A DNA stretch of 64,000 nt. Origin: Roridomyces roridus. Taxonomy: Eukaryota; Basidiomycota; Agaricomycetes; Agaricales; Mycenaceae. The stretch spans positions 310,001-374,000 of the forward strand of contig JARKIF010000029.1 of NCBI GenBank assembly GCA_029378245.1. Reading direction: 5' to 3'. This document shows, one piece after another, positions 12,710 through 23,894 of the stretch. Numbering within the stretch: position 1 is the stretch's first letter; the number at the start of each line of letters is the position of its first letter. The translations under genes and the position numbers were made by a program. The notes beneath the pieces are model-generated. The model was not told where the DNA came from and made no database searches. It worked only from the letters and a program-made list of their open reading frames with translations.

Positions 12710-12798
12710 GGCGGAGGCTTGAGTCGAACAAGCGTTCACTGGGTCACACCTCGTGTACGACACACATATCCCCAGGGCACGCCACGTGCAGCTCCGCC
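12710..12798 (-). ncRNA. tRNA-like module with a covarying third stem
   Basis: On the minus strand: perfect acceptor GGCGGAG/CTCCGCC, D-like arm GCA-CGTGGCG-TGC, third stem CTGGG/CCCAG (replacing TCGGG/CCCGA of its neighbours by compensatory change), 27-nt loop, 5-nt variable loop and T-arm GCTTG-TTCGACT-CAAGC. A TTTTTT run lies about 27 nt past the 3' end (12678-12683). Confidence 0.6.
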
Positions 12799-13091
12799 GT
12801 CCTGTAATAGCCACGCAGCGTTGTAGAACGAGAAAGATGGCACACAACCCAAAGCCCAAGAATCAAGAAATACACATAAGTACATGTACATTCATAGATA
12901 TCATACATACATACTCGTCCCAGCTCGGTGGTCATACAAGAAGGTGGTGTTTGGTGAGGGGTGCCAGCCCGCCCGCCCGTACAGTACGAATTGAATACAG
13001 GGTGGGTGCTAGCGATACAATCAAGAAACACGAAGAGAGTCTGTGGGGCGTGGGGAGGGAGGGTCGTAATCGTAATCGTGTCGAGTCGTAT
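12799..13091. other. Intergenic
   Basis: Between the tRNA-like array and the 3' end of the next gene I see only AT-rich and GTGG-rich sequence, with no gene. Confidence 0.5.
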
Positions 13092-14273
13092 TCAAGAAGG
13101 TAGTACCACGCAGGACGAACGACGACCCGGGACGACGCGCGGTACGCGTGCGAGTCGAGCGCCGCGTTGGTCTTGGTAGGAGTATCTCCGGGTTGTCGTC
13201 GTTGTGGTGCGGGGGTTGGAAGAGAGGGAGATGGTAGAAGGAGGAAGAGTAGGGAATAACCAGTCCCGTCCTCTATGGTACAGCTGCGTCATCGACGGAG
13301 TCTGGTCTAACCATGCGGTGGAGCCCAAGCCGACGGGCGCAGACGGTGGGGACGGACGCAAGGAGCTCGTGAAGGGAGCTTGATACGCTGTCGTGGAGCC
13401 CCACCCTGCGGACTGGTGCGGAGGGGCATGGTATGACGAGGAAAGCATCTGTGCTGAAGGCAGCTGACGGTAAGAGATGTCGGCTGGCCGAGACGAACCC
13501 CAGCCTGAACTGGCGCGGAATACGGAGGGGAGTGTCCATGATTCAACGGCAGGAATGGTGGGAGGCGGAGCGGGGTTGGTGATGGAGGCCTGCTGTTCAA
13601 TGCCCCGATGTACCTGACGAGGGAATGTACGACGGGCAGCTGGTGCCGACGAGAACGAGTTGGCGTCGACGATGAGCGGTGCGAGATGAGCGTCGTTCCC
13701 CGAATTAAGAACGGTACAGTACGACCGGATGGTACTGCAATCAGACTCAGAATCCGAGCCATGAATGCTCGTCAGCGGTGGCGGGGAGGGTAGTACGGCA
13801 TTAGCCTTGAGTCTTGCTCGAAGACGACGGTCACGGGCAAAGGTACCAGCGTTGATAGTAACTTGAAGCTGGTCCGCAGCAGGCGTCAGCTCGGGCGGAA
13901 GCGAGGCACGACGGAGGCGCGAGATGCCACCCGAGACGATCCCTTGCATCTCCTCAGTCCAAATCTCCCTCACTGGTCCGTCACCAAAGCGCACATTGAA
14001 GTATCCTGGACCGTAGAAGAGGAGAATGTCCCGGCCTGGTGCACCTCCGAGGGCGGCGAACCAGTCGGTCCATGAGATAGCACAGCCAATGGAGGCTGCG
14101 AGGACTGCATCGGGAGGAACGGATGTCGTCGAGAGCAAGAGTGTCGCAGAGGATTCGGGCAGCCTCGCATTCAAGATTGACTGAGCGTCGACGATAGTGT
14201 CGAGAGAAGCGGAGGTCGTGAGCAGCGGCCTAGTGAGGAAAATGACGACCTGGGGAACAGCGGAGGAGGACAT
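13092..14273 (-). CDS. Hypothetical basidiomycete protein with a Ser/Pro-rich tail
   Basis: Intronless frame of 393 residues. I do not recognise the family. The first ~160 residues look globular, with hydrophobic strands (VVIFLTRPLL, ILLFYGPGYFNVRFG, ISWTDWFAALGG); the remainder is low-complexity, rich in Ser, Pro and Thr, with repeated SSGWGSS/SAGWGST-type motifs. The start at 14273 is preferred over the more upstream in-frame ATG (14438) because that ATG sits on a TATA-like TATAAAT (14438-14444, minus strand), which would place transcription start downstream of it. The codon-level composition and long uninterrupted frame support coding. Function unknown. Confidence 0.6.
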   Translation of the reverse strand: MSSSAVPQVVIFLTRPLLTTSASLDTIVDAQSILNARLPESSATLLLSTTSVPPDAVLAASIGCAISWTDWFAALGGAPGRDILLFYGPGYFNVRFGDGPVREIWTEEMQGIVSGGISRLRRASLPPELTPAADQLQVTINAGTFARDRRLRARLKANAVLPSPPPLTSIHGSDSESDCSTIRSYCTVLNSGNDAHLAPLIVDANSFSSAPAARRTFPRQVHRGIEQQASITNPAPPPTIPAVESWTLPSVFRASSGWGSSRPADISYRQLPSAQMLSSSYHAPPHQSAGWGSTTAYQAPFTSSLRPSPPSAPVGLGSTAWLDQTPSMTQLYHRGRDWLFPTLPPSTISLSSNPRTTTTTTRRYSYQDQRGARLARVPRVVPGRRSSCVVLPS

Positions 14274-14437
14274 GACGCCCTCAAGCGATCGCACAGCGAC
14301 TCGAGAATATGTACGAAGAAAACCTAGAGACGCCTGAGCGGGGCGGTAAAAGTGGCAGCCAGAGGAGCACGCACCAGAGACTCGACGAACGGAAGGAAAA
14401 AGACGTGTCTTGGGGAGTTGCACGCCACAGCCCAGCA

Positions 14438-14444
14438 TTTATAC
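14438..14444 (-). promoter_or_regulatory. TATA-like box
   Basis: TATAAAT on the minus strand, about 165 bp upstream of the chosen start codon at 14273. It implies a 5' UTR of roughly 135 nt and argues against the upstream ATG. Confidence 0.45.
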
Positions 14445-14445
14445 C

Positions 14446-16485
14446 CCAGCATTGTCGGAGTCGAGACCACAATGCGGCGATCAAAAGACACATAAGACCA
14501 AACTCGCTCTTCCCATTGTCCTCGAAAACGTGGTCCGCGGCGATACCAGCTTGACGACGGCGGCGTACTCGAGGCAGGCGGTGGTGGAAATCGACGAATC
14601 TATCTCTGTCGTACCTTCAAAATTATCGAGTCTCGACCGACACCGCTTGCAGGCGCAATCAAGGCGCAATGAGCCACGAACTGTTTCACACTCCCTTGTG
14701 AAGATCTCCCGACTTTGGGTATACCCGAGGATAGCTAGGTGAATCGCTGGGTCTCAAGGTGCGTCATCGCTACGCCTTCCGTCGAGGGAGACTAAGTACT
14801 TCTGTCCATGGGAATCCTCGGCCCTCCCGGGCTCCCCCCTCGTCTAAGACTGCCGCCGTACGACTCCACTGTTGGCTAGCATCCCTCTTCATCTCATGTC
14901 CTTACCCACGTTGTATCCAGGACGTTTTCGCACCAATCCTGGCTATCTTTTTCGCTGTCGGCCGAAGCCTCCAGAATTTTTGAGGGTCGTCCATCAGCAG
15001 TCTCCGAGTGCGTTGCTCATTCGCTGTCTTCAACGTTCTGACGCTCACCCGCCACGTTGTCAGTTCTTCGCAGACGCAGCTGTCGGTTTTTGGGCAACGA
15101 CGACCTGACGTGGCACCGCTACGCCTCGACGCTCGTCCCCAAGTCGTGCGGATAGCCCTGGCGATGACGCACGAATTCGCAGCCTGTTCCCGCAGGTCAC
15201 CCAGTACTTGCCCTTCGTGCCAGTCATGCCCTACCCTTGGTATGTATGTGCTTTCTTTGCTCTTAAGAGAGATACTGACAGACGGTCAGATTACATATAC
15301 ACTGCTCAACGACGTCGGCCGCTGGCTGCCTTACTTCCCGAGCCTGTCCTGACCCAATATCGGTCGCCGGCAGCCATGATTCGACATCTCCATGCATGCA
15401 TCCTCACCCTCAGCAGCTGGTTACCCTCGGTCTTGACTGCGTTTATTCCCACTCCTACCCTACGCTGCGCACGTCCTCGACAGCGCGCTGCGCAAGACCG
15501 TCTCGGGGTCTCGAGACTGATTCTTATCATCCCGACGATCCCGAGTCGTTTGCGAGTTCCCTGCCTTCCTAGCAGCCCTCGGAGTCACCGGCCCTTGCGG
15601 AGAACTGTCCCTGGCTGCTCTACCCTCGACTTCCTGGGTCGTGGGGACGTCGAGGAGTGCGCTCGTCCGGGACTGATGCATCTCATTCAGCGGTGTCTGC
15701 AGCTGCGCGCGAAGCACCACTTCGCGGGGAGACCAGCCCTTTGATGATCGTGATGGCAGTCGTTGGGCTCTTCCGCTCCAGAGGACTGGCTTCAAGATTG
15801 ACGAGAGGCGGGCGGTGCTTGGCGGGTCCTTTCTCCATCGCGACACGATCAGCCCAGGAGCGGATCGCGAATTCCCTGTCCAGAGTCTTCCTAGTCCCAT
15901 CCATCCATCCATCCATATCTCACCTTCACCCGCCTCCCCCCTCTCGCAGCTTACGCGGTCGAGGCGTCGGCCTGCAGCTTCGACCATTCACCCACCTACC
16001 TCCAAAACCCCAGTGCTCGCCGCTTTATCGTCTTACTGCGAGCGGGCGGGAACGGAGTACCGGGTCATGGAACGTATCTAGTCTGGATGTTCCAGCGCTG
16101 TGAGCGACCTTTACGAATGGGACCCGTCCGACACTTCCTTCTCACTCTTGGGTGTCCGCCCTTTCTCTGCTGCCTTGCTTCGATAGCTGCACTGCTACCT
16201 TGCGCTCTGCCATGACGTCTATCGTAGTGTATGTCTGGGCAACAGTGGCGAGCACCGCCAGTGCGAGAACGTGCTAACCTCGGGAGGGGTGGGGTCCTGG
16301 GCCGCGAGAGATGATGGTGGGGCGCAGGAGGAGGAGAGGCGCCCATGGGTCCCTTTTCGTCTTATGGGACCCCACATGTGGCGACATCTTTCGAGAGTAT
16401 GGGTGATGACTGGGCGTCTACCGGGTGGTATCCAGCGCTCGAGGCAGGCTACCCGGGTTGCTTTTGGAAGAATATTTCCTGAGAA
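14446..16485. other. Two kilobases without a convincing gene
   Basis: Several frames of 100-180 codons exist on both strands, but none shows a recognisable motif or splice-supported continuity. A short CCAT microsatellite lies near 15899-15916. This interval separates two minus-strand genes. Confidence 0.5.
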
Positions 16486-17419
16486 CTACGCTTGTATATT
16501 TTCCCGTGCCCACAAATGGACATTCTCTCGTACAAACTCCTCCAGCGTCTTTCTTCCGATAATCTTCGTTTCTTTCGCGTACACGAGCCCCTCACTACCC
16601 GCAGCGGTCATCTCCTCGACTGATCCCATGAGACGAATAAATTCTTCGGGCAGACCAGACCATAGCTGCTTCTGCTCGTCGACGGATATCGATTCATACG
16701 ATATTTTGCGTTGTAGGGCGCGCGAGAAACACTCCGCTACCTGAGAGATATTTGAGCCAGGTCAAAGCAGGCCGAGAACTGGAATGACCTGAGTAAAAGA
16801 GAGAAGCTCCGGTCCTACGATGAAATGCTCGCCGCAATGCGGAGGCTCTGCGAGCAGACAATCAACAGCCACCTGGGCGACGTCTTGACAAGAGACGAGT
16901 CCGATTGATGCAGTATCGGTCGCACTGATGATTTTGTCTTCGTCGCGTATGCTTTCTGGAAAATCGGAAAAATTCTCTGAAGAAGAAAATTCAGTTCCTG
17001 TCGAGGATGTCCAAATGAAATCACACACCAAAGAACCTTGATGGTCGTAGAACGCAGAAGGGTAGGCCAGAGGCTTCAAGATGGGTGCGTATAGGACCTT
17101 CGATTGGGTCTCCAGGTATGTCGAGCGACCCGCTCATCAAGATGAAACGCTTCACACCCCGCGAGACGGCGAGATCGATGAATGCGCAGACATTGTCGTG
17201 TGGGATTTCGGACGGGATTATGAGATGGACGGCTACGATATCGGAAGCCGCGTCGAATGGGAGTGAATATGTGGTACGATCTTCCCAGTCGAAGCGGACT
17301 GCAGAATCACCGAGGTCAGGTCGGCGGGAGGCAGCGATAACGTTGATGGCACGCGAGTGAAGAATGCTGAGGATATGGCGCCCAGTCTTGCCCGTAGAAC
17401 CTGTGACCAGGATGGACAT
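16486..17419 (-). CDS. NmrA/EasG-like NAD(P)-binding oxidoreductase
   Basis: NmrA-like atypical SDR, resembling festuclavine/agroclavine dehydrogenases of ergot alkaloid clusters, although no such cluster is present here. Three exons: 17419-17029, 16976-16789 and 16740-16486, with introns of 52 and 48 bp in consistent phase; 277 residues, close to the ~290 usual for the family. The N-terminal dinucleotide motif is TGSTGKTGRHI; FDWEDRTTY and VKRFILMSGS follow, then LRPSRFFENFSD across the first intron and HFIVGPELLSF before the second. The active-site tyrosine of classical SDRs is not expected in this group. Likely role: NAD(P)H-dependent reduction or redox sensing; substrate unknown. Confidence 0.8.
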
Positions 17420-18216
17420 GGCGGTGACGATGAGAGGCGTACTACCGGATTCGCCCGAAGAATGACTCGGATGCGGTGTTCAACGAGTGAGTCTCCTTCT
17501 CCGCGTCGGTCTAAGCTCTGAGAAATTCGGAAAGATTAGAATCTCTGCCGTCCATTGGCTACAGCTTGGACCCACATAACAAAACGTGGTGATTCATGAG
17601 AAATAGAATACCTCCGATTCCCGCTCGTTGTTGCCCTCGTCAGTTTATTGGAGCGGGCATTTTTTATCTGGTCTCAACTGGAGCAGTGCTGGGCCTTTTC
17701 GGCTTGCACTGGGGCACTCTGAGGACACGGAGGAGAGGACAAGAAGAGGTTTGGTAAGCGAGATCATCGGATCATTTTCTCCTTCTCCTTCACGTCCACC
17801 TCAGGCTCTTCCGCGACTGGGAGGCGCCCTGGACAAGTCTCCTCTGGATCGGAGTTCTGTTTCAGTCTGCCTGTAAATTTACCTGGTTTTTTTCGGGCAT
17901 GTACTCTCTTTCAGTCTGCTCTTGGCCGACGAAAAACTCTTCTGGTCAACTTCTCGCAGACGAATGTCATCTCACGTCCGACACCTGCTGTGCTTCCGGC
18001 AGGAGTGGCCCGAGTTGCATTCCCTCATCCAATTACTGCGCTGGAATAGATGTAAGACGCCGCACCCTCAAGTCGATATCGCATCTCGTGGCCTCCTGCT
18101 GGCAGCTCCCCGGATACCGCCCACGAGCTGTGTTCCCGCGCGCAGCCGGTTAAAAGCCTGCTCTTCTTTCCATCTCCCCACATCCCTCTCAGCCGCTACG
18201 ACATTTACCTTCCAGT
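17420..18216. other. Divergent intergenic region
   Basis: Lies between the NmrA-like gene (minus) and the NLR-like gene (plus). It may hold both promoters and perhaps unresolved 5' exons of the NLR-like gene. No other gene is seen. Confidence 0.4.
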
Positions 18217-21200
18217 ATGGCTACAGCACCATTTTCGAAATCAGGGACTCGGTACGCCCCTTTCTTCTCTGCTATCTCAGTCCTGAATCTGCGGCCAGAG
18301 ACAAAACCCAAATTGCTCAATTCTGTTGTAAGATGCATGATGCATCGTTCACCGATCTTACCTTCGCTCACTTATGTCCCAGTCATCGGCATATCAGCAC
18401 CATCCCCAAGCCGAGCAGGCCGAGAGACCGGTACAGCCAAGGCCTACTTGACGATACAAGTCGCCAAACCAAAGATGATGATTCGGAGCCAAAGCAACAA
18501 TTCTCAGAATGCGGGTTCCAACTTGAGCGAAACGCTGCCTCCGTGCGTGTTATTGACTTGGCTGGCCGAAGTCTCCTCAAGCATCACAGTATACCGGTTA
18601 CTTCCTCCACGAGAGTCGTTCTTCGCATTTACGGCAAATCCAAGCTCGTTCCCGGGGTTCACACATTGATCTCGGAGCATTCAAAATCGGTTGCAGAACT
18701 GCTCAATCTACGAGACTCAAATGATAACCGTGCGTTCTTACATATCCACTTCCGCGCAACCCGACCTGTTTTCGCGCCGAAATACAGTTATACGACTGCC
18801 CGTGAAGGCATCCGGTTCTCAGCTCACTCTGAAGTTGGATGTCCAAGAACTCACAGGTGCTGCATTTCTCCAGCAGATCGAGGCCGCAAAAGGGACGCCG
18901 GAGCCTGAGTGCGACGACAAACTTTCGCACATCGTTCACAAATTAGTCGTGATCTCGCGGATTGCGGTCACCATCGCTCAGGTTTGTACATACTGTTCAT
19001 TCGGAACAAACTAAATGTGGACCTCATGCAGCTTCATCCAATTGCCGCAGCGGTCACGGTCATTTTGAGTGCAGTCATCGAGGTGAGTTGCCATGTACAT
19101 TCGAATGCTCGGACACTGAATCCAGCGACAGATAATGGAACTCCGAGTCAAAACCGACGACACCAGTAGAGAGTTGGTTGAAGACGTGGACCGTTCCCTC
19201 ACCTTTGTCACCTCCGTGGAGTTGTTGACCAAACTTCCTGCCCACGAAACTCTTGTTTCCAACGTCCTCGCTTGTGTGTTGGAATGCGTTGTACATCTAC
19301 GGCGTACGAGCGATTGGGGTTCGGTCGTCTCTGGTGGGTGGTGTCATTATTGTTGAACTCGACACTGACTTGATTGTCCTAGTCCTAATCAGTCCTCGTT
19401 CGCAACCAAAGGCAAAGCGGCTTCAAAGTGCCTTGAACAACCGAGTCCTATGTCTGAACAATGAGCTTACTGCCAGTAATCTGAGTGCTACCAGGGGACT
19501 CGAGCAAGACATTGGCCGCATAGATGGGAATATAGCCATCCTTGGTGAGATATCCCATTTGTCGGTTTGGTCTTTTGGCGCCTAATAGGATTGTGTGTCT
19601 AGACCGGAATGTGTCTAACCTTCGTGAGATATCCCATGCTGGTGTACTGTTTGTTGTCTAAAAAGAGCGTGTGCCTAGATGGGAATCTGGCCATCTTAGG
19701 CGAGTTATTATTTCGAGTTTGTCTCTGGAGTCTAACAAGGATTGGCGTATAGACGGGAATGTTTCCCGCCTTAGTGAGGTATTACCCTGCGATCTGGATG
19801 AGTCTAACGACAGTGTGAACAGATAAGGACGGCGAGCTAGGCCAATTGGATCCCATCAAAATGCGTACAGATTTACGAACCAAATGCTTGCCCGGCACTC
19901 GCAAACATCTGATTTCTCAGATTGTTGAATGGGCAGAGGCAACACCACTGGACTCGACACCGACTGTTTTCTGGATATCTGGGAGCGCGTGCAGCGGCAA
20001 GAGCACCCTTGCTACAACACTTGCCGACATACTCATATTTGAACGCAAACACCTCGGAGCCTTTGTGTTTTTCAACCGTGATGTTGAGGAGCGCACGAAT
20101 CCCTCTGCCATGATCCACACCATGGCTCATCGGCTCGCACGTTTTTCTCCGGACATCCGACATGAAATCGCGCAGGTTTTCGAGGAGGATCCAGATATTA
20201 TCCACCAATCGCTTCGGGTTCAGTTTGATAGACTTCTCTTGAAGCCGTTTCTCGCATTGGCCGGGCATTGCAAGCCTGTTATCCTCATCATCGACGCTCT
20301 GGATGAGGCTGCCAAAGGTCCAATTCGCGATGAATTTCTGTCCACACTGGCGTCGGGGCTCTCCAAGTTCCCTCCCTTCGTTCGAGTCATCATCACCAGT
20401 CGCAGAGATGGTGATATTTCACGCTATCTTTCCATGGTCCCCTTTGTCCAGGAGCATGACCTCAATGCTACGGCTGGCGTCGACGACGACATTCGGCTGT
20501 ACATCACCGCATGCCTACGTGAGGTGCAACAAAACCTTGATCATGATCTCCCTCCTGCTTGGCCGACAGAGATCCAAATCCACCAACTGGTTGAACGTGC
20601 CACTGGATTGTTTATATGGGCCTCTGTTGCCTGTACCTACATTGGGGCAGTGGACCCCATATCATGCATAGCGGAGCTCTGTGACTCAACAGCTTACCGG
20701 CATGCAGACCGATCCCTTGATAGGCTGTACGACAAGACTCTGACTGCCGCTGGTCAATGGGAGATGTTGGCATTCGCTGCCAATGTTCACAAGATTTTAT
20801 CGGCTGTCATTATGACTAGGAATCCTCTCTCCTCAACCTCGATTGCAGAGCTTTTTCAAATCCCTCTCACCGTGGTCTCAAAAGTTGTATCCAATTTGTG
20901 CAGTGTCCTCATGGTGGAATCTGGCGGCAATATCCGTATTGTCCATCCCTCCTTTGCAGACTATCTCACCAACGGGAATCGATGCTCCCCTAATGCACCC
21001 TGGTTTTTGGATGAAACGGCCGGCAATTATTTGCTTGCTTCAAAGTCCCTCCACCTCCTGGGCCGCCAGTTGCATTATAATCTTGCCAATCTGGATACCA
21101 CTGCCAACTTCAAGCCGGGGCCCATCCCTAGCCATTATATTTGGGTTACACCACCATATCCATGCAGTCAGGCTCTTGAATATGCTGCAATCAATTGGAT

Positions 21201-23562
21201 TGATCATGCTCTCTGCCTGGAACCGCTGGGCTTCTTTCAAAAGCTCCATGGGGAAATGACCAAATTTTATTCATCCTGCCTCCTGGAGTGGATCGAACTA
21301 CTCAGCCTGATCAAACACAGCCGAGATATAATTCCCAAAGTGCGGAAGTTGCACATGTGGTGTCTTGAATCAAATGAGGTGAGTTTCTCAATGTCTGGAT
21401 AGTATTGCTGTTGACTGAACTATGCAAAGACATCACCTGAAGGCTCGCTTCTGAGCCACTTGGTGTATGACACCTGGCGACTTCTGAATGCCTTTTCTCA
21501 CACAATTGAATTACATCCACTTCTTGTCCATGAAACTGTCCTCCCATTCATGCCCAAGAACACTCAATTGCGGAAATGCTGGGGAAAAAACAACCCACCA
21601 TCCCTGCAACCCATGTTGGCCTTTCAGACGCTTGGGACTCCTGTTTGCTGTCCATTCACGAGCACCGAGAGCTTATCCACGCCATTGTCGTTCACCCTTC
21701 CCGCGATCACATTGTTGCTTCAGCCTGCTTTGATGGTTCAGTCCGTTTATGGAACAGGGAGACTGGGGCCAAGATTATCCCAAACTTTGGGTCACACAGG
21801 GAAGGACATTGCATGAACATCACAGCAGTTCAATTCTTTGAAAATGGGCCTGATACCGAAATCTTCACAGGATCATTGGATGGGATGATTGGATGCTGGG
21901 ATTTTGAAACAGGTGCTCTCAAGAAGACATTCATCCCCTCGGACAGGCCAGACAAATGGACAATGTATAAAAGGCTCCCCTTCAGCATATATGCACTGGC
22001 CATCGCTCCAGCCCATCAAGCAATAATTGCCGGCCGTATGGACTCCTCAATTCTCCTATGGAGTCTCCAGAGCTCAGAGATAGAAAGGCAATTTATTGGA
22101 CACACTGCTGCTGTCCGTTGTCTTCACTGAGCCGGGCCCACACAGAATACACTGATTTCGGGCTCATAGATTTCACAATTTGACTGTGGGATATTGGCAC
22201 ATCAGAGTGCATTCACATATACTCAGGCCACACGATGTCAGTCAATTCTATTATGTTTGCACCAAACATGGAACAGTTTGCTTCTGGATCTTCAGATGGA
22301 ACTGTTCGAATCTGGGGTACAGAAGGCGAGGCATCCGGGTGCGCGATTCTGGAGGGTCACACAGGCGAAGTTCTATGTGTTGCATGTTCCACAGATGGAA
22401 TGCATATTGCCTCTGCGGGAAATGGACATGATTGGAAGATTCTCCTCTGGGGATCCCATGAAAATTCTTGGGAGCTTCTGAGGCACTTTCCCTGTCTCAC
22501 ATCACCTGTAAATGCATTGATTTTCTCCGACACTCGCCATATCTATTCTGGATCCTTTGATGGGGAATTATGTGTCCGGGACATCCATGCAATAGATTGT
22601 GATGACTCAACCCAATGGATGCATCAGGATGAGGTCAACTCGGTTGCAATCTCACACAACAGAACCATGTGTGCTTCTGCGTCCGCCGATGCTGTGATTA
22701 TTTGGACACTAGGAAACAAAATTCCAGCTATCCACTTCATCAACCGAATTGACTCGGAGAAGGCCGACATAAATTGTGTGGTATTTTCCCCAGATGATGC
22801 TTTGTTTTGCACTGGTTCCAGTGATGGGCAAGTCCAGATGTTCAACACCGTGACAGGTGACCAAGTTGGGGAACCTTTCCAATTCGAGGAAGCCGTGATT
22901 CGTGTAGCATTTTCAACAGTGACTTCCCTGCTTGCAATTGCCCTGTATGGGACACGGTTCACCGTCAATTGAATGTCCCATTAAACTGTCCACCGTCTGA
23001 GATGCAGATCACTGCCATTGCATTTTCAGCAGATTCAACAAGATTGGCTGCTCTTTTCTATGTGAAAGCGGAGCTAGGCTTGACTGTCTGGGATGTCACC
23101 ACTGGAAAGCTTCTCTGACAGAAGGAATTTCCACCGCTGCATCCGGACAACATCTCTACAGATGTTCTGCTGAATTGGCTGAAACATGATGCTGCCAGTG
23201 GTCCGCCACCTCCAGGCAAGATCCACATGCTTGATGATCCTGGTTCTCACATTACGTTCGATGAAGGGGATACGGAAATCCGGGTCCGATACCATTATCT
23301 CACGGATAGATTTGTGGAATCCCGAAAATTCCACGCAACAGAGGGGTTTGAAATTATCCCCGTGGAGAAAGGAACAGAAGCCTTTGGTTCTTGTCTTTAT
23401 GCACAGGGTGCGGAAATTTATTGCTTCGACAGAATGCTCTTGGCTCTTCCTCGGGACTTTCAAAAAAGAGAGTCAATTAGATGCTGGGAAGCGGTTGGAG
23501 AATTAATAATACTCGGGACATGCTCCGGGCGGGTGTATGTGGTGAATTTTGGTGGTAGTTAG
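18217..23562 (+). pseudogene. NACHT-WD40 (NLR-like) gene, WD40 half decayed
   Basis: NLR-like protein of the mushroom type. Resolved exons: an exon ending 18729, then 18788-18981, 19032-19082, 19126-19333, 19383-19544, three 21-nt exons (19603-19623, 19679-19699, 19753-19773), 19823-21378, then 21430 onward. NACHT: Walker A GSACSGKSTL, Walker B VILIIDALDEA, preceded by the family linker KCLPGTR. The C-terminus carries WD40 repeats (FDGSVRLWN, SSDGTVRIW, SSDGQVQMF). Lesions: one base short in the A6 tract 21585-21590, TGA at 22128, a frame change near 22165, TGA at 22181, a frame change near 22930 and TGA at 23116. Two stops could derive from CGA. The first exons and true start are unresolved; 18217 is a candidate ATG. 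The NACHT exon itself is intact. Confidence 0.7.
19603..19773 (+). other. Three tandem 21-nt microexons, one coiled-coil heptad each
   Basis: Exons 19603-19623, 19679-19699 and 19753-19773 are each exactly 21 nt and phase 1, separated by introns of 55 and 53 bp and flanked by introns of 58 and 49 bp. With their neighbours they spell heptads led by Leu: IDGNIAI, LDRNVSN, LHGNLAI, LDGNVSR, LNKDGEL. Every donor starts GTGAG except the third intron, which starts GCGAG. The repeated exon plus its flanking intron ends looks like a tandem duplication unit. Confidence 0.75.
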
Positions 23563-23894
23563 GCCTGTGTTGCAAAATTAATACATGATTCTTCAAGTTC
23601 ATTACTGAATGTATTCTGCAGTCTTGAATTCACTGGGCAGTGAATGAGCCCGCTTGAACGGTAAGTATCAGCCTTGACAATGGACACGTTGCATTCAATT
23701 GTCTTGTGTTCTGCTAAGTATTGCCTCGAGAACCAGACGGCGAGACTGCGGACTTCCGGACAACCCATCAGCCCTGTACATTGATATTGAACCCCTATCA
23801 AGACTTGACGCGTTCGCGTGGAAATCCACGTGATCGCATGCACCGATGGCCATCAGACATCAATTGCATGGCTGTGCTCCGGCTCGCTCTTGTA

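Larger units (their letters stand above)
5126..12798 (-). repeat. Head-to-tail array of tRNA-like modules
   Basis: At least 17 copies of a T-arm-like hairpin occur here, all readable as RNA only on the minus strand. On the plus strand each looks like CTTGAGTCGAACAAG with variants. Approximate starts are 5126, 5981, 6263, 6452, 6702, 7031, 7250, 7464, 7765, 7975, 8184, 9190, 11727, 11998, 12174, 12419 and 12717. Spacing is often 180-330 bp. Stem changes are compensated between copies, for example GCTTG/CAAGC, GCTCG/CGAGC, GCCTG/CGGGC and GCTCA/TGAGC around a 7-nt TTCRAYT loop. Copies at 6452, 7464 and 7765 share a second downstream block (TCCAT[CT]GAATCG, CCGCATTCCGATCGCA). No protein gene is convincing anywhere in this interval. 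Confidence 0.7.

Noticed and set aside
12300..12720. CRISPR-like repeat array
   Set aside because: The repeated units are 245-300 bp with structured tRNA-like cores, not short repeats with unique spacers, and the genome is eukaryotic.
15899..15916. CCAT microsatellite as a functional site
   Set aside because: A short simple repeat with no context suggesting a role.
14446..16350. Overlapping 100-180-codon frames on both strands
   Set aside because: High-GC sequence gives long frames by chance; no motif, splice continuity or family resemblance was found.
18217..18729. C2-like N-terminal domain of the NLR-like gene
   Set aside because: Two frames each look partly plausible and no splice solution was convincing, so no domain is claimed.
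23227..23562. Separate small gene at the 3' end of the NLR-like locus
   Set aside because: It is in frame with the WD40 tail upstream of the TGA at 23116 and fits as its last repeat region.
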